In this document: positions 28,028 through 38,300 of the stretch, piece after piece
Layout of the letters: each line of letters begins with the position of its first letter
How positions within the stretch are numbered: position 1 is the first letter of the stretch
The notes under the pieces: generated by a model
The model's database searches: none
Told to the model about the DNA's origin: nothing
Seen by the model: only the letters and a program-made list of their open reading frames with translations
From: JBBDWK01 sp040902885
GTDB taxonomy: Bacteria; Acidobacteriota; Terriglobia; Bryobacterales; Bryobacteraceae
DNA: 64,000 bases
Reading direction: 5' to 3'
NCBI GenBank assembly: GCA_040902885.1
Contig: JBBDWK010000063.1
Coordinates: forward strand, 50,344 to 114,343
Made by a program: the position numbers and the translations under genes

Positions 28028-29337
28028 ACCGGCTCGATTCGATGCTCGAGCGGCTGCCGCCGATCTATCGCATTGAAGCAGGCGCGCTGCTGCGGGATTT
28101 CCTCGCGTGCCAGGCGAATCACCAAGCCGCCTACGACGAGGACATGCAGCGCGTGCAACGCTCGCATTGGATCGACACGGCGCTCGATGCCGCGGACCTC
28201 CGGGCCATTGGAGCCCTGTTCGACATCCCCATGATGCCCTGGGAGCCGGCCGATCTATATCGCACCCGCTTGAAGGCGACCATCGCGGCCCGGCTTCGGG
28301 GCGCGGTGACCCGGGACGTGCTCGAGTTCGTCCTGATTCAAATACTGGGCGGAGCTCAGGAGGCCTTGGGAACTCGATATATGCCCGTGTCGGCCCGGGT
28401 GCGCTTCCATAGCGGACCCACGGACGACCCGGGCCGGCCGGCATTTGTCGAGTTTCCGCTCGTGGATCGCCGGCCGAGCGAACTGGCGGCGAAGGGCGGC
28501 TTGTTGCGCCCGCTCGATCGATTCGAGCTGGTCAACAGGGGTCTGCATCCGGCGCCACTGCGCGCCGTGATTCGCGGCGTCGCGGGCAGGCTCTGCACAA
28601 CTCCGGTTCTCATCAATCTGACCAACGGCCAAGTGCTGGTTTATGCCGGCGATGTCGCGTGCGGGCATGAGCTGCGGCTGGATGTATCCACAAACGGAAA
28701 CCTGCTGGCGACCTTGAACGACGTGGACGTCGCCTCGCGCGTCTATACGGGCACGGGTTTCGTGCCGGGCGCGCAGTTCACGCCCGCCATCCCGGATCCC
28801 ACGCCAGAGCCGGTGATGTTGGAGCGCGGAACGAACACGGTCTGGTTTTTTCCGCTGGCCCTGTTCGATTTCCCGTCGCTCGGAAGCGGCGTGCTCGGAA
28901 TGCCGGATCTGAAGGTGCGCCACGGGCGCTTCGGCGGCAAGTCCGACGAGGTCTTTAGCGGGACTTACTTCGAGGATTCGCTGTTCGAGCAACAGCCCGC
29001 AGCGTCGGCCGACATCTGGTGGCGGGAGGCGCGGCCCGCGAGCTTCCGGTTCGAGATTCCAGCCGGAGTGACGCTGCGGGACGCACGGAGCGGCGATGCG
29101 CACCAGGAGCGCCTTCGCCTGTTCGATCTGTTGCAGCAAACGGTAAGCACGATGCGCGCGGCCGGCGTGGATGGCGCCGTGGAGGCGCGGCCGCTGAGAG
29201 AATCCCAGGGACAGAAGGATCGGGTCCGCGTCCTTCCCGCCGTCGTCGGGCAGGAAGAAGCACGAATGGAAGACAGGCTCCGCGCCTTATCAGCCTTGTT
29301 CGACGCGACGGCTGCCGAAGGTTCACGTTTCGCCTAG
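28024..29337 (+). CDS. Phage tail protein, gpI/gp7-like wedge component
   Basis: 437 residues. The N-terminal ~130 residues follow the P2 gpI/tail protein I pattern: RLDSMLERLPPIYRIEAGALLRDFLAC, DIPMMPWEPADLYRTRLKATIAARLRGAVTRDVLEFVLIQI. This sits right after baseplate J as expected. The rest is beta-rich (RPLDRFELVNRGLHPAPLRAVIRGVAGRL, VLVYAGDVACGHELRLDVSTNGNLLATL, VMLERGTNTVWFFPLALFDFP) and ends in a long Arg/Glu-rich helix. Larger than P2 gpI (~180 residues), so it may combine wedge and fibre-attachment functions (inference). Confidence 0.65.
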   Translation: MNRLDSMLERLPPIYRIEAGALLRDFLACQANHQAAYDEDMQRVQRSHWIDTALDAADLRAIGALFDIPMMPWEPADLYRTRLKATIAARLRGAVTRDVLEFVLIQILGGAQEALGTRYMPVSARVRFHSGPTDDPGRPAFVEFPLVDRRPSELAAKGGLLRPLDRFELVNRGLHPAPLRAVIRGVAGRLCTTPVLINLTNGQVLVYAGDVACGHELRLDVSTNGNLLATLNDVDVASRVYTGTGFVPGAQFTPAIPDPTPEPVMLERGTNTVWFFPLALFDFPSLGSGVLGMPDLKVRHGRFGGKSDEVFSGTYFEDSLFEQQPAASADIWWREARPASFRFEIPAGVTLRDARSGDAHQERLRLFDLLQQTVSTMRAAGVDGAVEARPLRESQGQKDRVRVLPAVVGQEEARMEDRLRALSALFDATAAEGSRFA

Positions 29338-29358
29338 GGAGGCAAGGGAAGAACGCCG

Positions 29359-29898
29359 ATGGAACGCGCAGAAAATTTCGAAGGCCGGATGCGGCTGATG
29401 CTGCGAGACGCAAATGGAGCGATCGTGCTGGAGCGAAGGGCCGCCAATGTGGTCCTGCGCTCGGGAGCGGAACTGGTAGCCGCGCTTTTCAGCGGCGGAG
29501 CAAGCACTCCGGTGAACGGCGTGGGGGTGGGTGTGAATGCGACCCCGGCGAGCGTCCCGTACGAAGCCGCCACTCTGACGGTGACCACGCCCGACGGCAC
29601 TCCGATATTGCAGGCTTCCGCCGCTCCCATCGATCCGGCCACGATCCAGACGCAGGCGCTGCAAGATCAACTGAGAATCAGAGTCTCGCTGCGGAGCGTC
29701 ATCGGGCCGAATCGCGCGGTCAGCCCCGACGACAATGTGCGCACGGTCGAGATTGCGGAGGCGGCCCTCGGGGTGCTTGCTCCCGACGGCAACAGTCTCG
29801 CGCAGATCTACAATCGGGTGGTCTTCGAGCCCGTGCCGAAGGCGCGCGATCAGGAACTGGCGTTGTACTGGGAGATCGATTTCCCCTACGGGGTGTAG
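29359..29898 (+). CDS. Small tail fibre/baseplate-associated protein
   Basis: 179 residues. The central pattern NVVLRSGAELVAALFSGGA, VNGVGVGVNATPASVPYEAATLTV resembles a module common in phage tail fibre or distal tail proteins (N-x-V ... G-A-x-x-L-A-x-L-F-x-G ... V-G-x-G-x-x-x ... L). The C-terminus IYNRVVFEPVPKARDQELALYWEIDFPYGV fits the closing strands of the same module. GGGAGGCAAGGGAAGAACG precedes the ATG. No close family can be named; the role is inferred from position next to the wedge genes. Confidence 0.5.
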   Translation: MERAENFEGRMRLMLRDANGAIVLERRAANVVLRSGAELVAALFSGGASTPVNGVGVGVNATPASVPYEAATLTVTTPDGTPILQASAAPIDPATIQTQALQDQLRIRVSLRSVIGPNRAVSPDDNVRTVEIAEAALGVLAPDGNSLAQIYNRVVFEPVPKARDQELALYWEIDFPYGV

Positions 29899-29926
29899 CC
29901 GTCATGAAGGACAGGAGGTAAACGGA

Positions 29927-30892
29927 ATGGCCGTCAACGGGAGTTACGTGAAGCTGCAGTTGAACACGCCGGCGTCGATCACGCGGGATTTGAAGGTCGA
30001 GATGACCAACCAGGTGACCGGCGAGAAACGGACCGCCACTCCGTACCTGGACGGCACCGTGACCTTGCCGAACGTCGCGGCTGGGCCGTGGCGCGTGCAG
30101 GTGAAGCATCCCAACCTGATCTTCGACGCGTTTGACAGGCCCATCAAGGTGCTGCCGGACCGGCCCACCATCACGCCCATCCTCATTCCGCGCACGATCT
30201 TTGAAAACGTGCCGATTGAGGACATACCGGACGCGGATCTCGGACCGGTGCAGCAGCATCTCGACGAAGCGGCCCTCGCGGCGGAACAGCAGGCGGTCAA
30301 GAAGGCCGGCCAGCCGATCTACGCCGACGATTGGAACGAACTGGCGCAGACCGTCGGTTCGGTATCAAAGGCCGCTAAGGAGATGAGCAGCCTGCTTTCG
30401 CCTCGCGGACACAATCACCCCGAGCTGGAGGCAAAGCTGGACGAGGTTCAGCGCAACCTGCAGCGCATGTTCGACTCCTTCGGCGCCAGCCTGGCGCAGT
30501 TCCAGCGGCAGATTCAGCAGCTTGCCCTGCGGAGCAAGCTGGACGCCGCCCTGGACCGGATTCCCGCGGTGGATGAGAACACCAGAGTCCGGTTGACCGC
30601 TTCCATCCAGGATCTGGAGACATCCTGGTCGGATGCGCCCGGCGTTTACGGCGCAATCAAACGGCGCGCCGGTCAGCAGGTTCTGGAGCAGTTCTCGGAA
30701 CTGCTGGCTTCCCAGACTCCCGAGGTCCGCGACCAGACCGAGGTGCGCGACCTGCAGGAGTTCACGCAAGCCATGAGTTCGGAGGCGCCGGTGCGCACGT
30801 ACGAAGAAGAGGTCCAGCAGCAGCAGAGGACCGGCTCAAAATCCACCTCGGGCCTGGTGTTTGACGCTCTGAAGGTCCGGCAGCGAGGGTAA
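29927..30892 (+). CDS. Fibre-like protein with Ig-like head, ADDWN/GHNH motif and coiled coil
   Basis: 321 residues. ATG 29927 was chosen because ACAGGAGGTAAACGG precedes it. Residues 1-95 form a small beta domain (YVKLQLNTPASITRDLKVEMTN, GPWRVQVKHPNLIFDAFDRPIKVLPD). Then comes the motif QPIYADDWNEL (Q129-L139) with GHNHPEL starting at G161, then a long coiled coil (residues ~165-240) rich in Gln and Leu. The same ADDWN...HxH signature occurs in the next gene. This suggests two related subunits that pair or trimerise, probably as side fibres or a collar. Function inferred. Confidence 0.5.
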   Translation: MAVNGSYVKLQLNTPASITRDLKVEMTNQVTGEKRTATPYLDGTVTLPNVAAGPWRVQVKHPNLIFDAFDRPIKVLPDRPTITPILIPRTIFENVPIEDIPDADLGPVQQHLDEAALAAEQQAVKKAGQPIYADDWNELAQTVGSVSKAAKEMSSLLSPRGHNHPELEAKLDEVQRNLQRMFDSFGASLAQFQRQIQQLALRSKLDAALDRIPAVDENTRVRLTASIQDLETSWSDAPGVYGAIKRRAGQQVLEQFSELLASQTPEVRDQTEVRDLQEFTQAMSSEAPVRTYEEEVQQQQRTGSKSTSGLVFDALKVRQRG

Positions 30893-30896
30893 AATC

Positions 30897-32510
30897 ATGG
30901 CGCGAGCTGACACGCTGGAACTGCTTGGCTCCCTGATCGACAGGCTGGAGCCCCTCGGCCGAATGTCGCCTGCGCAGCCGATCCGGGCGGACGACTGGAA
31001 CAGCCTCGTGGACGCGGTTCGCACGGTGGCGCGGGTAGCGGTGGCGCGAGAGCGCACCACGGATCAATTCCTGGACGAGCGCTATGCGCGCGGCGATCAC
31101 AGACATCTCGGGCAGATCACGCTCGAATGGTTCGACCCGCCGGCGCGCGCTCTGCTCGAAGAGAACATTCAGGGCGCGGTCACACAGCGCGCCGAAGTGC
31201 AGCGAACCCGCGGCGAGTTGGCCGAGCTGCGCGGCTCCGTGGAAGAGATGAAGCGGAATCTGAACGACCTTCGCATCGATCTCGACGGCCTGCGGGACAG
31301 CGATGCGGCGCGAGGCAACGAGGTCGGCCGGGTCGCGGTGCGCGTGGAATCGTTGCGGGATGTCGAGACGCGCGTTTCGACGCTGGACCAGCGGCTCGGT
31401 TCCATCGCGACGAACGTGGAGGCGGCGCTCGAGTTTCGCAATGAGCTGCAGGACGAGACTGGACAGCCGATCGACATTCGGGCATTCGGCGGACGGATCG
31501 CCGAACTGGAGGGCTTGCGCGCCAACCTGCAAACCGCCAACGGAGAGCTGGTGCAGATTCGCTCCATCGAAAGCGCGATCGCGCGTTTGGAGGAGAACGC
31601 CATCGGGCGTAGCGACATCGAGGATGCCGTCACCGGGCGGCTGCGCGACCCCGCCACCCTCGAGCAGTCCGGGCTGATCGGCGCCGTGCGCGAGCAGGTG
31701 GAAGGAGCGCTGTCGGGCCGGCTGACCGGGCTGGACCAGGCGGCCGCCGCTCTGTCCACGGAGATCGCCGGAGTTCGAGGTTCGCTCGCCGCGCAGGATA
31801 CCAGGCTTGGCCAGCAGGAAGGCCGGCTGGCGAATGCCGAAGGACAGATCGGCGCGCTGGCCGTGCTCCCGGAACGACTGAATCAACAAGGCGCCCGGCT
31901 GACCGACGTCGAGGCCCGGACACAAGCGAACCAGGCGGCGCTGGCGGACGTGGCCGCGCTCCGCACGCAGCTCGATCAGGTCCGAACCGACGTGACCGGC
32001 CTCCAAGGCTTGAATGCGACGGTTGCGGTTCTGGACGGACGTATGGGCGAAGTGGAAGCTTCAACGGCCGCAATCGACACGTTGGTGACGAGCACGCAGA
32101 GCAACGCGTCTCGCCTGGCGGCGATTGAAGCAGGTTTGCCCGCTCTGAACCGCGCCGCTGTGACGGTCGGCGAGCATACCGCCACGCTGGGGCAATTGAA
32201 TACGCGGCTCCAGGCGAATGAAGCCCAGCTCGACAACCTGGCGCGGGTTCCCGCACAGATCGACTCGATGACCGCGCAGTTGCGAGGGTTCAGCGACTTC
32301 CAGATCAGCGCGACGCAGCGGCTGAATGAATTGAGCACGCGCACAGCGGGGCTCGCGGTGTTGACGGAACGGGTGGCGGCGACCGAACGCCTGGCGGCCG
32401 AGAATCGAAACAGTCTGGCCCGCGTGAATACCGATATTTCCGGGCTTACCGGGCGAATCGACCGCATCGACCCGAACCTCATCGTGCGCCCGGTCAGACC
32501 GATCGGATAG
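30897..32510 (+). CDS. Long coiled-coil fibre-like protein
   Basis: 537 residues, 4 bp after the previous gene. N-terminal domain with QPIRADDWNSL (Q27-L37) and GDHRHLG (G66-G72), like its upstream neighbour. The remaining ~440 residues are almost continuous predicted coiled coil (repeated L-x-x-I-x-x-x-L and V-x-x-L-x-x-R heptads such as RVAVRVESLRDVETRVSTLDQR), ending in a short Pro tail (LIVRPVRPIG). A rod of this length could reach tens of nanometres, fitting a tail fibre, a whisker or a linking strut. There is no recognisable receptor-binding tip. Confidence 0.5.
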   Translation: MARADTLELLGSLIDRLEPLGRMSPAQPIRADDWNSLVDAVRTVARVAVARERTTDQFLDERYARGDHRHLGQITLEWFDPPARALLEENIQGAVTQRAEVQRTRGELAELRGSVEEMKRNLNDLRIDLDGLRDSDAARGNEVGRVAVRVESLRDVETRVSTLDQRLGSIATNVEAALEFRNELQDETGQPIDIRAFGGRIAELEGLRANLQTANGELVQIRSIESAIARLEENAIGRSDIEDAVTGRLRDPATLEQSGLIGAVREQVEGALSGRLTGLDQAAAALSTEIAGVRGSLAAQDTRLGQQEGRLANAEGQIGALAVLPERLNQQGARLTDVEARTQANQAALADVAALRTQLDQVRTDVTGLQGLNATVAVLDGRMGEVEASTAAIDTLVTSTQSNASRLAAIEAGLPALNRAAVTVGEHTATLGQLNTRLQANEAQLDNLARVPAQIDSMTAQLRGFSDFQISATQRLNELSTRTAGLAVLTERVAATERLAAENRNSLARVNTDISGLTGRIDRIDPNLIVRPVRPIG

Positions 32511-32514
32511 TCCG

Positions 32515-33438
32515 ATGCTGGATTCGTTCGAAACGCGGCTGGCTGACGTGATCGCGGATGAGCTCCCTCCGGCCACAGTCCAACTGGTGGCTCGCCCGCG
32601 AAACGATCTGGCGGCCGCGGCGGGTCAGGCCGATGGGGTTGTCCTGGTTGTGCAGACGATGTCGGCGGCGTCCGAGCGCGTAATGGGCGACGATGCCAGA
32701 GAGCGGCGCGGCGCGCGCGGGCAGTATCGGCTGCGAACGGTGATCCGGTTGCGAGGCCAGGTTTCCATCGACGCCGTGATCCGGCCCGGCGGCGGCGCCG
32801 AGGTCAATGAGCGGCGGCGAATCCTGATGAGCGCGATCGACGCTTTGCTCGTCGCGATGCAGGACGAAGACTTTCGGACCGGCCGCGGGTTTCGCACGGA
32901 CGAGGATCTCGGCTTCGAACTCGACAGTTTCCGTTTTGCCGGCCTTTCGCAACTGGAGCCGTCGCCTGGCGGCTTCCGCATTCCCACCGAGTTCGAAGGC
33001 ATCCGAGTGCTGTATGACTTTTCCGGTTTGTTTTGGCCGGTGGAGGCGGAGCCCGAAGGCCTCCACATCGCGGCTCTCCCAACCCGATTGGCCGTACTGC
33101 CCGCGCAGGTTCCGGAGCGGATCGGGGCAACCGCCGGCGGGGCCGACGTCAATATTCCGATCGGGCTCGACCTGCGGGCGATGAACGGCGCGTCGCCGCG
33201 CGTTCTGGCACGCCTCCGCGGCGCGTCGCCTCCCGGCAGTCTCGTCGGCGATACGGTGAATGTTCCAGCCGGCTGGACGGCGTTTGTGCCGGCCGCCGAC
33301 GGAGTGCTCACCGTGGTGTACCGGCCGCCGGCGGTGCTGGCCGCGCCCACGCGGGTGCGCGTCACGACCGCGCTCAGCCGCGAAGAAGGCCCATCGGCGC
33401 ACTTGGCCGACTTCGTCATCGAGGTGGCAAACGCATGA
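32515..33438 (+). CDS. Unknown injection-system protein, possible tail terminator-like N-domain
   Basis: 307 residues, 4 bp after the coiled-coil gene. The first ~150 residues (MLDSFETRLADVIADELPPATVQL, QYRLRTVIRLRGQVSIDAVIR, NERRRILMSAIDALLVAMQDED) have a helix-strand-helix layout reminiscent of tail terminator/completion proteins, which cap sheath and tube. The C-terminal half is beta-rich (ADVNIPIGLDLRAMNGASPRVLARLRG, VPAGWTAFVPAADGVLTVVYRPP). No family can be named with confidence. It overlaps the following gene by ATGA. Confidence 0.4.
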   Translation: MLDSFETRLADVIADELPPATVQLVARPRNDLAAAAGQADGVVLVVQTMSAASERVMGDDARERRGARGQYRLRTVIRLRGQVSIDAVIRPGGGAEVNERRRILMSAIDALLVAMQDEDFRTGRGFRTDEDLGFELDSFRFAGLSQLEPSPGGFRIPTEFEGIRVLYDFSGLFWPVEAEPEGLHIAALPTRLAVLPAQVPERIGATAGGADVNIPIGLDLRAMNGASPRVLARLRGASPPGSLVGDTVNVPAGWTAFVPAADGVLTVVYRPPAVLAAPTRVRVTTALSREEGPSAHLADFVIEVANA

Positions 33439-35354
33439 AGACGATCGTCGCGCCCACGTACAGTCTTGCTAAAGCGGCCACAGGAAGCGCCTATACGACG
33501 GCGGAGCTGATGCCGCCATTCCAGACCGAATTGAGCGTGCTGACCGAGGGAACGCCGCTCGAGTTCGAATCCGCGGGCGAGACGAAGGACCTGCCGGTTC
33601 CGATTCCGCGACTGGCGGGGCTCGACGATATCGAACTCGACCGTGTGGACTTTCGGCTCGCCAGCGAAGCGCGATCGCAGGATGTGTCGGTTGCGGGCTC
33701 GCCGGCGAATGGCGAGGTGGTGATCGCGCTCAGCGGTCCGTCGGCCGCGGCCTCCTCCCTTGAAAGCGTCGAGATTGAGAACCTGCGCGTGGAAGCAACC
33801 GAGGCCGAATCGTTCGTGCTGGAGCGGAACGCGGGCTTCGGCCTCCTTCGTGTTTGGTACGAGTGGGACGTTGACGAGTCGGAGTCCATTGTTGTGCTGG
33901 ATGGAGGGGCGGGAACCGCCAAGCACCTGCACCTTCTCGTGCGCGCTGGCTCCGGCGGCGGGTTTGGCCCGCCGGCGGCGGCCGCTCCCCATTTCGCGAT
34001 GCCGGGCGCGGGCAGCGGACTCTACGGCCCGGCGCTGGGCGGCGCGGCGCTGCAAGTGACGCAAGAAGGCGACGACAAGGTCAACGCGATCTGCCGCTTC
34101 CACCCGCCGATTCCAGGAAACCGCTTCGCCATTCTGATCGGACATGCCAACCAGATGGCGGCCAATGCGGGTTTGCCGAATGAAGTCGCCGCGGTCAACT
34201 GGTCCGCCGCGAATGTGCGAGGGGTGTTCGACGTCCGCGCGCAGTCGGTCAGCGTGAAAGCGACGGCGGGCGAGGCCGCTCCGGAGCAGCCGGTGGTCGC
34301 GGAGTTCCCCAGCGATCCGGGCGGAAAATTCGTGGCGGTGGATTTCGCGGGTGTGGCTCGAAGCCTGCTCAAGCAGGCCTATCCGAACAGCACCGGCGAC
34401 GACATGGGGCTGAAGCTGCTGTTCACCGCCGGTTCGCCGGCAAACCTCCGCGTGGCACTCGGGTCGGCGGCGGCGCGCTTCCTCGGGCGTCCTCTCGAAC
34501 ACGGCCCCGCGCCTTTGAAGCTGCTGGGCGCGGCCGAGTTCGTCGATCTGGCGGTTTCGGACGCCTATCGGCCGGCGGCCATCAGTTTCACCATCGACGG
34601 CACTTATGGACCTTCGCGTTTGACACTGGACAGCGACACGGGGGTTCCGGATTCGCGGCGCGGCCTTCGCGTCGGTGGAACAGCGTGGGTGGCGCGGCGG
34701 ATCGCGCTCACGGCGGCGGAAGCGAACCTTCCGATCACACGGCTGGCCGTGTACGGGCGCTCCGGTGAGAAATGCGAACTGCTGCTGACGTTGCACCAGG
34801 GAGACGCGGTGCGCGTGGGTCCACGGGTCGGGGAGCCGCTATCGCTGGAAATCGCACCAACGCCCGACGCGTCATGGCATCGCAAGGAATTCGCCGCGCC
34901 CGGACTGCTGCCCCCTCATTCCGCCGCGCTTTGGCTGGTCGCGCGGACAACACGGGGGACGTTCTGGTGGCACGGACCGCTCGACGTCTCCGGCGATACC
35001 CAACGCTCACCCGACGAAGGCGCGACTTTCACCGAGGTATCGGGCCGGCCCAGCGCACATGTATCCGTGCGTGAAGTGGATTCCGCCACGGGCCTGCCGA
35101 GTCCGGTCCATCCACTGGCGCTTTCATGGCAGAACGGTTTGCTAAATGCCGACGTGGTCGGCGTGGCCGGCGTGGAAGCCTCCGTGCCGCCCGACTTCCG
35201 TCGCTTCTGGATCGCCGAGGGCGCGGAGCATGCTACGTTCCTGCAGAACATCCCGGGCTTGGGCGGACGGTTGCGGCTCTCGTTCTCGTGCCAGCGCGAC
35301 GTCGATCTCAACGTCTCCGATGCGGTGCTGACCTACGACCCCTGGAACCCCTGA
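33435..35354 (+). CDS. Large beta-rich protein, unknown (adhesin or fibre-like)
   Basis: 639 residues from ATG 33435 (ATGA overlap); a longer frame upstream is a shadow of the preceding gene. The sequence is almost all short beta strands separated by Gly/Pro/Asp turns: PRLAGLDDIELDRVDFRLASEARS, SLESVEIENLRVEATEAESFVL, GRKFVAVDF-like segments, LPITRLAVYGRSGEKCELLLTLHQGDAV. No repeats, signal peptide or membrane segment. It probably forms several beta-sandwich domains. The position after the candidate terminator suggests an external component, but nothing in the sequence fixes the role. Confidence 0.4.
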   Translation: MKTIVAPTYSLAKAATGSAYTTAELMPPFQTELSVLTEGTPLEFESAGETKDLPVPIPRLAGLDDIELDRVDFRLASEARSQDVSVAGSPANGEVVIALSGPSAAASSLESVEIENLRVEATEAESFVLERNAGFGLLRVWYEWDVDESESIVVLDGGAGTAKHLHLLVRAGSGGGFGPPAAAAPHFAMPGAGSGLYGPALGGAALQVTQEGDDKVNAICRFHPPIPGNRFAILIGHANQMAANAGLPNEVAAVNWSAANVRGVFDVRAQSVSVKATAGEAAPEQPVVAEFPSDPGGKFVAVDFAGVARSLLKQAYPNSTGDDMGLKLLFTAGSPANLRVALGSAAARFLGRPLEHGPAPLKLLGAAEFVDLAVSDAYRPAAISFTIDGTYGPSRLTLDSDTGVPDSRRGLRVGGTAWVARRIALTAAEANLPITRLAVYGRSGEKCELLLTLHQGDAVRVGPRVGEPLSLEIAPTPDASWHRKEFAAPGLLPPHSAALWLVARTTRGTFWWHGPLDVSGDTQRSPDEGATFTEVSGRPSAHVSVREVDSATGLPSPVHPLALSWQNGLLNADVVGVAGVEASVPPDFRRFWIAEGAEHATFLQNIPGLGGRLRLSFSCQRDVDLNVSDAVLTYDPWNP

Positions 35355-35372
35355 ATCCTATAGACCACCGCG

Positions 35373-38300
35373 ATGCCCGGCTTACTCGATTCTCTCAACG
35401 ATCTCTTCGGCGGTTCCGGCCTGAGCGCCCAGATCTCGGTTCAGGTGGACGGCCTGGACACCGTCACCTCAGCCGTGCAAGCGTTGATCGCGGGGCCATC
35501 GGCGTTAGCAGATCTGGAAGCCTCCGCCGGTTCGCTACCCTCGCCGCCCGGCCTGGGAGGGATCGGCAACCTGGCCGCCAGCCTGGGCTCTCTTCAATTG
35601 CCCACGGACCTCTCCTCGGTGCTTGCGCCGATCTTGACGCCGCTGACAGGATTGAACCTCCAGGTGACGGCGAGCGCAAGCGCCACAGTGGCCGCTGTCG
35701 GTCTGATTCGTGAGATCGTCGCCTTCGCCACCGGGCGGCCGATTGGCGGTCCTAGCGGGATGCCGGCCGAGGCTCCGGCGTTTTCGCTGCAGGACCTGCC
35801 GAGTCCGGAAGAGATGCACGCGCTCTTCGGTCCGGCGAACGAGTTCATCGATCGGTTGGGACCGCGTATCGACGCCGCCCGCATTCTCGAACTGCTGCAA
35901 CAGGCCGCGCGCGCGTTTCGCAAACCCAACTTCATGGCGCCGCCCATCCCGTTCCTTGACGACCTGATGGAAGCGTTGGCGACGGTTGCCGCATGGCAGA
36001 CCATGACCGGCGAGGAACTCACGGCGCACCTGGCCCGCACCTTGTCGCGGGTGGCCCAACTGATGGCAACGCCCCGCCAGCTGGTTGCACAGCCGATCCT
36101 CGACGCGGCGGCGGTGGTCGCCGGCGGCCCGGCCAGTGTCGCGGCGCTGCAAAGGGATCTGCCGCCTGTCGTCGCCAGCCTGCGCCGGAAGATCACCGGC
36201 GGCGGATCGCAGCCCAACACGAGCGAAGTGGTTGCGGTGGAAAACGCCGCGGCGCTGTTCAAGCGGCTGGCCGACGCCGTCGATCCAACTGCGTCGCCGC
36301 TGGCACGGTGGGATCTGGCCGACGAGCGGCTGACGCGACAGCTCCTGGTCGTGATCCGCGCGCTCGAGCCCGGTTATAGTTTGGGCGCCGCGGGGCCGAC
36401 GATGCGAGCCGTGATCGAAGAAATTCCGGCCGTGCCTTCGGCCGTATTCGACGGTGTGGTCGCCGAGATCGACGACTTCAATCTGTCCGCTCTCATCGAC
36501 CCGATTCAAGCGGTCACCGAAGCCGTCCAGACGGCAGTCGATGAGGTCAACGCGGCCAAGGAATCCGTTCGCGCGGCCCTGGTTTCGGCGCTCGCTCCGG
36601 TGGCGGACGCGCTGGACGCTGCCCTCGCCGCCGCGGGCTTCCAGGAGATCGCGGCCGCGCTCGAAGCCTTGCCCGCTCAGATCCAGCAGTTCGTGGATTC
36701 GCAGATCGCGCCGAATCTCGAGAGCGTGCGAAACGCCGTCGGCGATGCCGTGGACACCGTGTCGAACGCCGCGGATCAGTTCAATCCGGAGGCGCTGATC
36801 GACCCCATCCGGCAAGTGGTGGAAGACGCCGCCGCACTCTTGCAGACCGAAGAGATCCGCAGCCTCTTCGCCGACCTGCAGCGCGTTCTCGACAGCGCGC
36901 TATCGGCCCTTGAAAACCTGGACCTGAGCATCGCGGCGGATGCCAGCGTGGATCTAATCGGCGGCATTGAAGAAAAGATCGCGGCCATCGATCCCGCATC
37001 CATTCCGGACGCATCCAAGCCGCTACTGAGTCAGGCCGTGCAAGTGGTGACCAACATCGACTTCACTGCCGAGGTCGGCGGTCCGCTGCTGACCAGGATC
37101 GAGGAAGCCGCGCAGCGCGGACCGGCGACCGTTCTCGATGCGCTCGAAGCCAGCATGGACAGTTTCCGAGCGAGCGTCGAGAACTTCAAGCCGTCGGTGG
37201 CTATCGGAGCGCAACTGGACAAGCCATTCCGGCAGTTGACCGATACGCTGCGCCAGTTCCAACCCTCTGATCTGCTCAACCGATTGCAGGAGGCGCTGGA
37301 TCAACTCGCCGGGCGGTTGCAGGTGCTCGACGTCGGCGCGGTCGTCGATCCCCTTATCGGGCTGCACGCAGGCATCACCGCGCAAATCGAAGCGGCTCGT
37401 CCGTCCAATCTGTTGCAACCGGTGAACGACGCAATCGCCGCGGCGATCGAGAAGGTGTTTCAGGCGTCCGGCCTCGACACAATTTTTGCCGGGATCAACG
37501 AGATCATGGACGTCATCCGGACGTGGACCGGCCTCCTCGCCGACGCCCGGGACCTGCTGAATCGCGTGGCGGCGCTGCTCGATCAGCCGGGCGACGCCGC
37601 CGCAAGCGTGCAGCAATTGACCGACGATGTTCTGGCCAAGCTCGATTCGGTGGATATGAGCGGGCTGCAGGCGGCCTTCTCCGCGACGGCGGCAGCGGCG
37701 GCTTCCATCGAACGGGATGCGCTGGCGCGCGACGTAGCGAATGCGTTTCAGGCGGCCGGACGGGCGGGGCCGGGTCTGCTGGCGTCGTCCGATCTGTCGG
37801 CGCTGATTCAGATGGGACGCGCGTTTCCTCTCGACGAACTGCGCGCCAACCGGCCGACCCCCGCCCGCCAGCGGCTGATCGCCGCGGTGGTCCTGTGGCA
37901 GGCTTGCGCGGATCGCATCGAAGCGGCACGGCCCCGCTGGGTGCATATCGGACCGGAACTCGAAGGCGCGGCCGGCGACGTGCAGGAGCGGCTGCTCGAT
38001 TACTACCGCGTGACGCGCATCCAGGCCGATAGCCTGTTCGCGGAGTTTCTCAATCCGCCGCGGACCACCGCCGAGCTTAAAGAAGCGGTGCGGCGCGCTC
38101 TGTCCGACGCTCTCACCGAGCCGCTGACGGTCGTCATTCTCGGCTTCCAGGCGCTCAGCCCGTATGTCCGTATGGCGGCCGACGGCATCGCGCGGGTATT
38201 GGGCGCTCTGCATGCCAAGATCGATTCGCTGGTGGGCGCGGGCGGTGTGGGCGGAACCGTGGATGCGCTCAATGAGGCCGCGGATCTGCTTCGCGGCATC

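Noticed and set aside
32625..34796. Very long open frame on the minus strand (723 codons)
   Set aside because: It lies wholly antisense to two overlapping operon genes, has Arg/His/Gly-rich low-complexity composition, and shows no family motif. Long antisense frames are expected in such GC-rich coding DNA.
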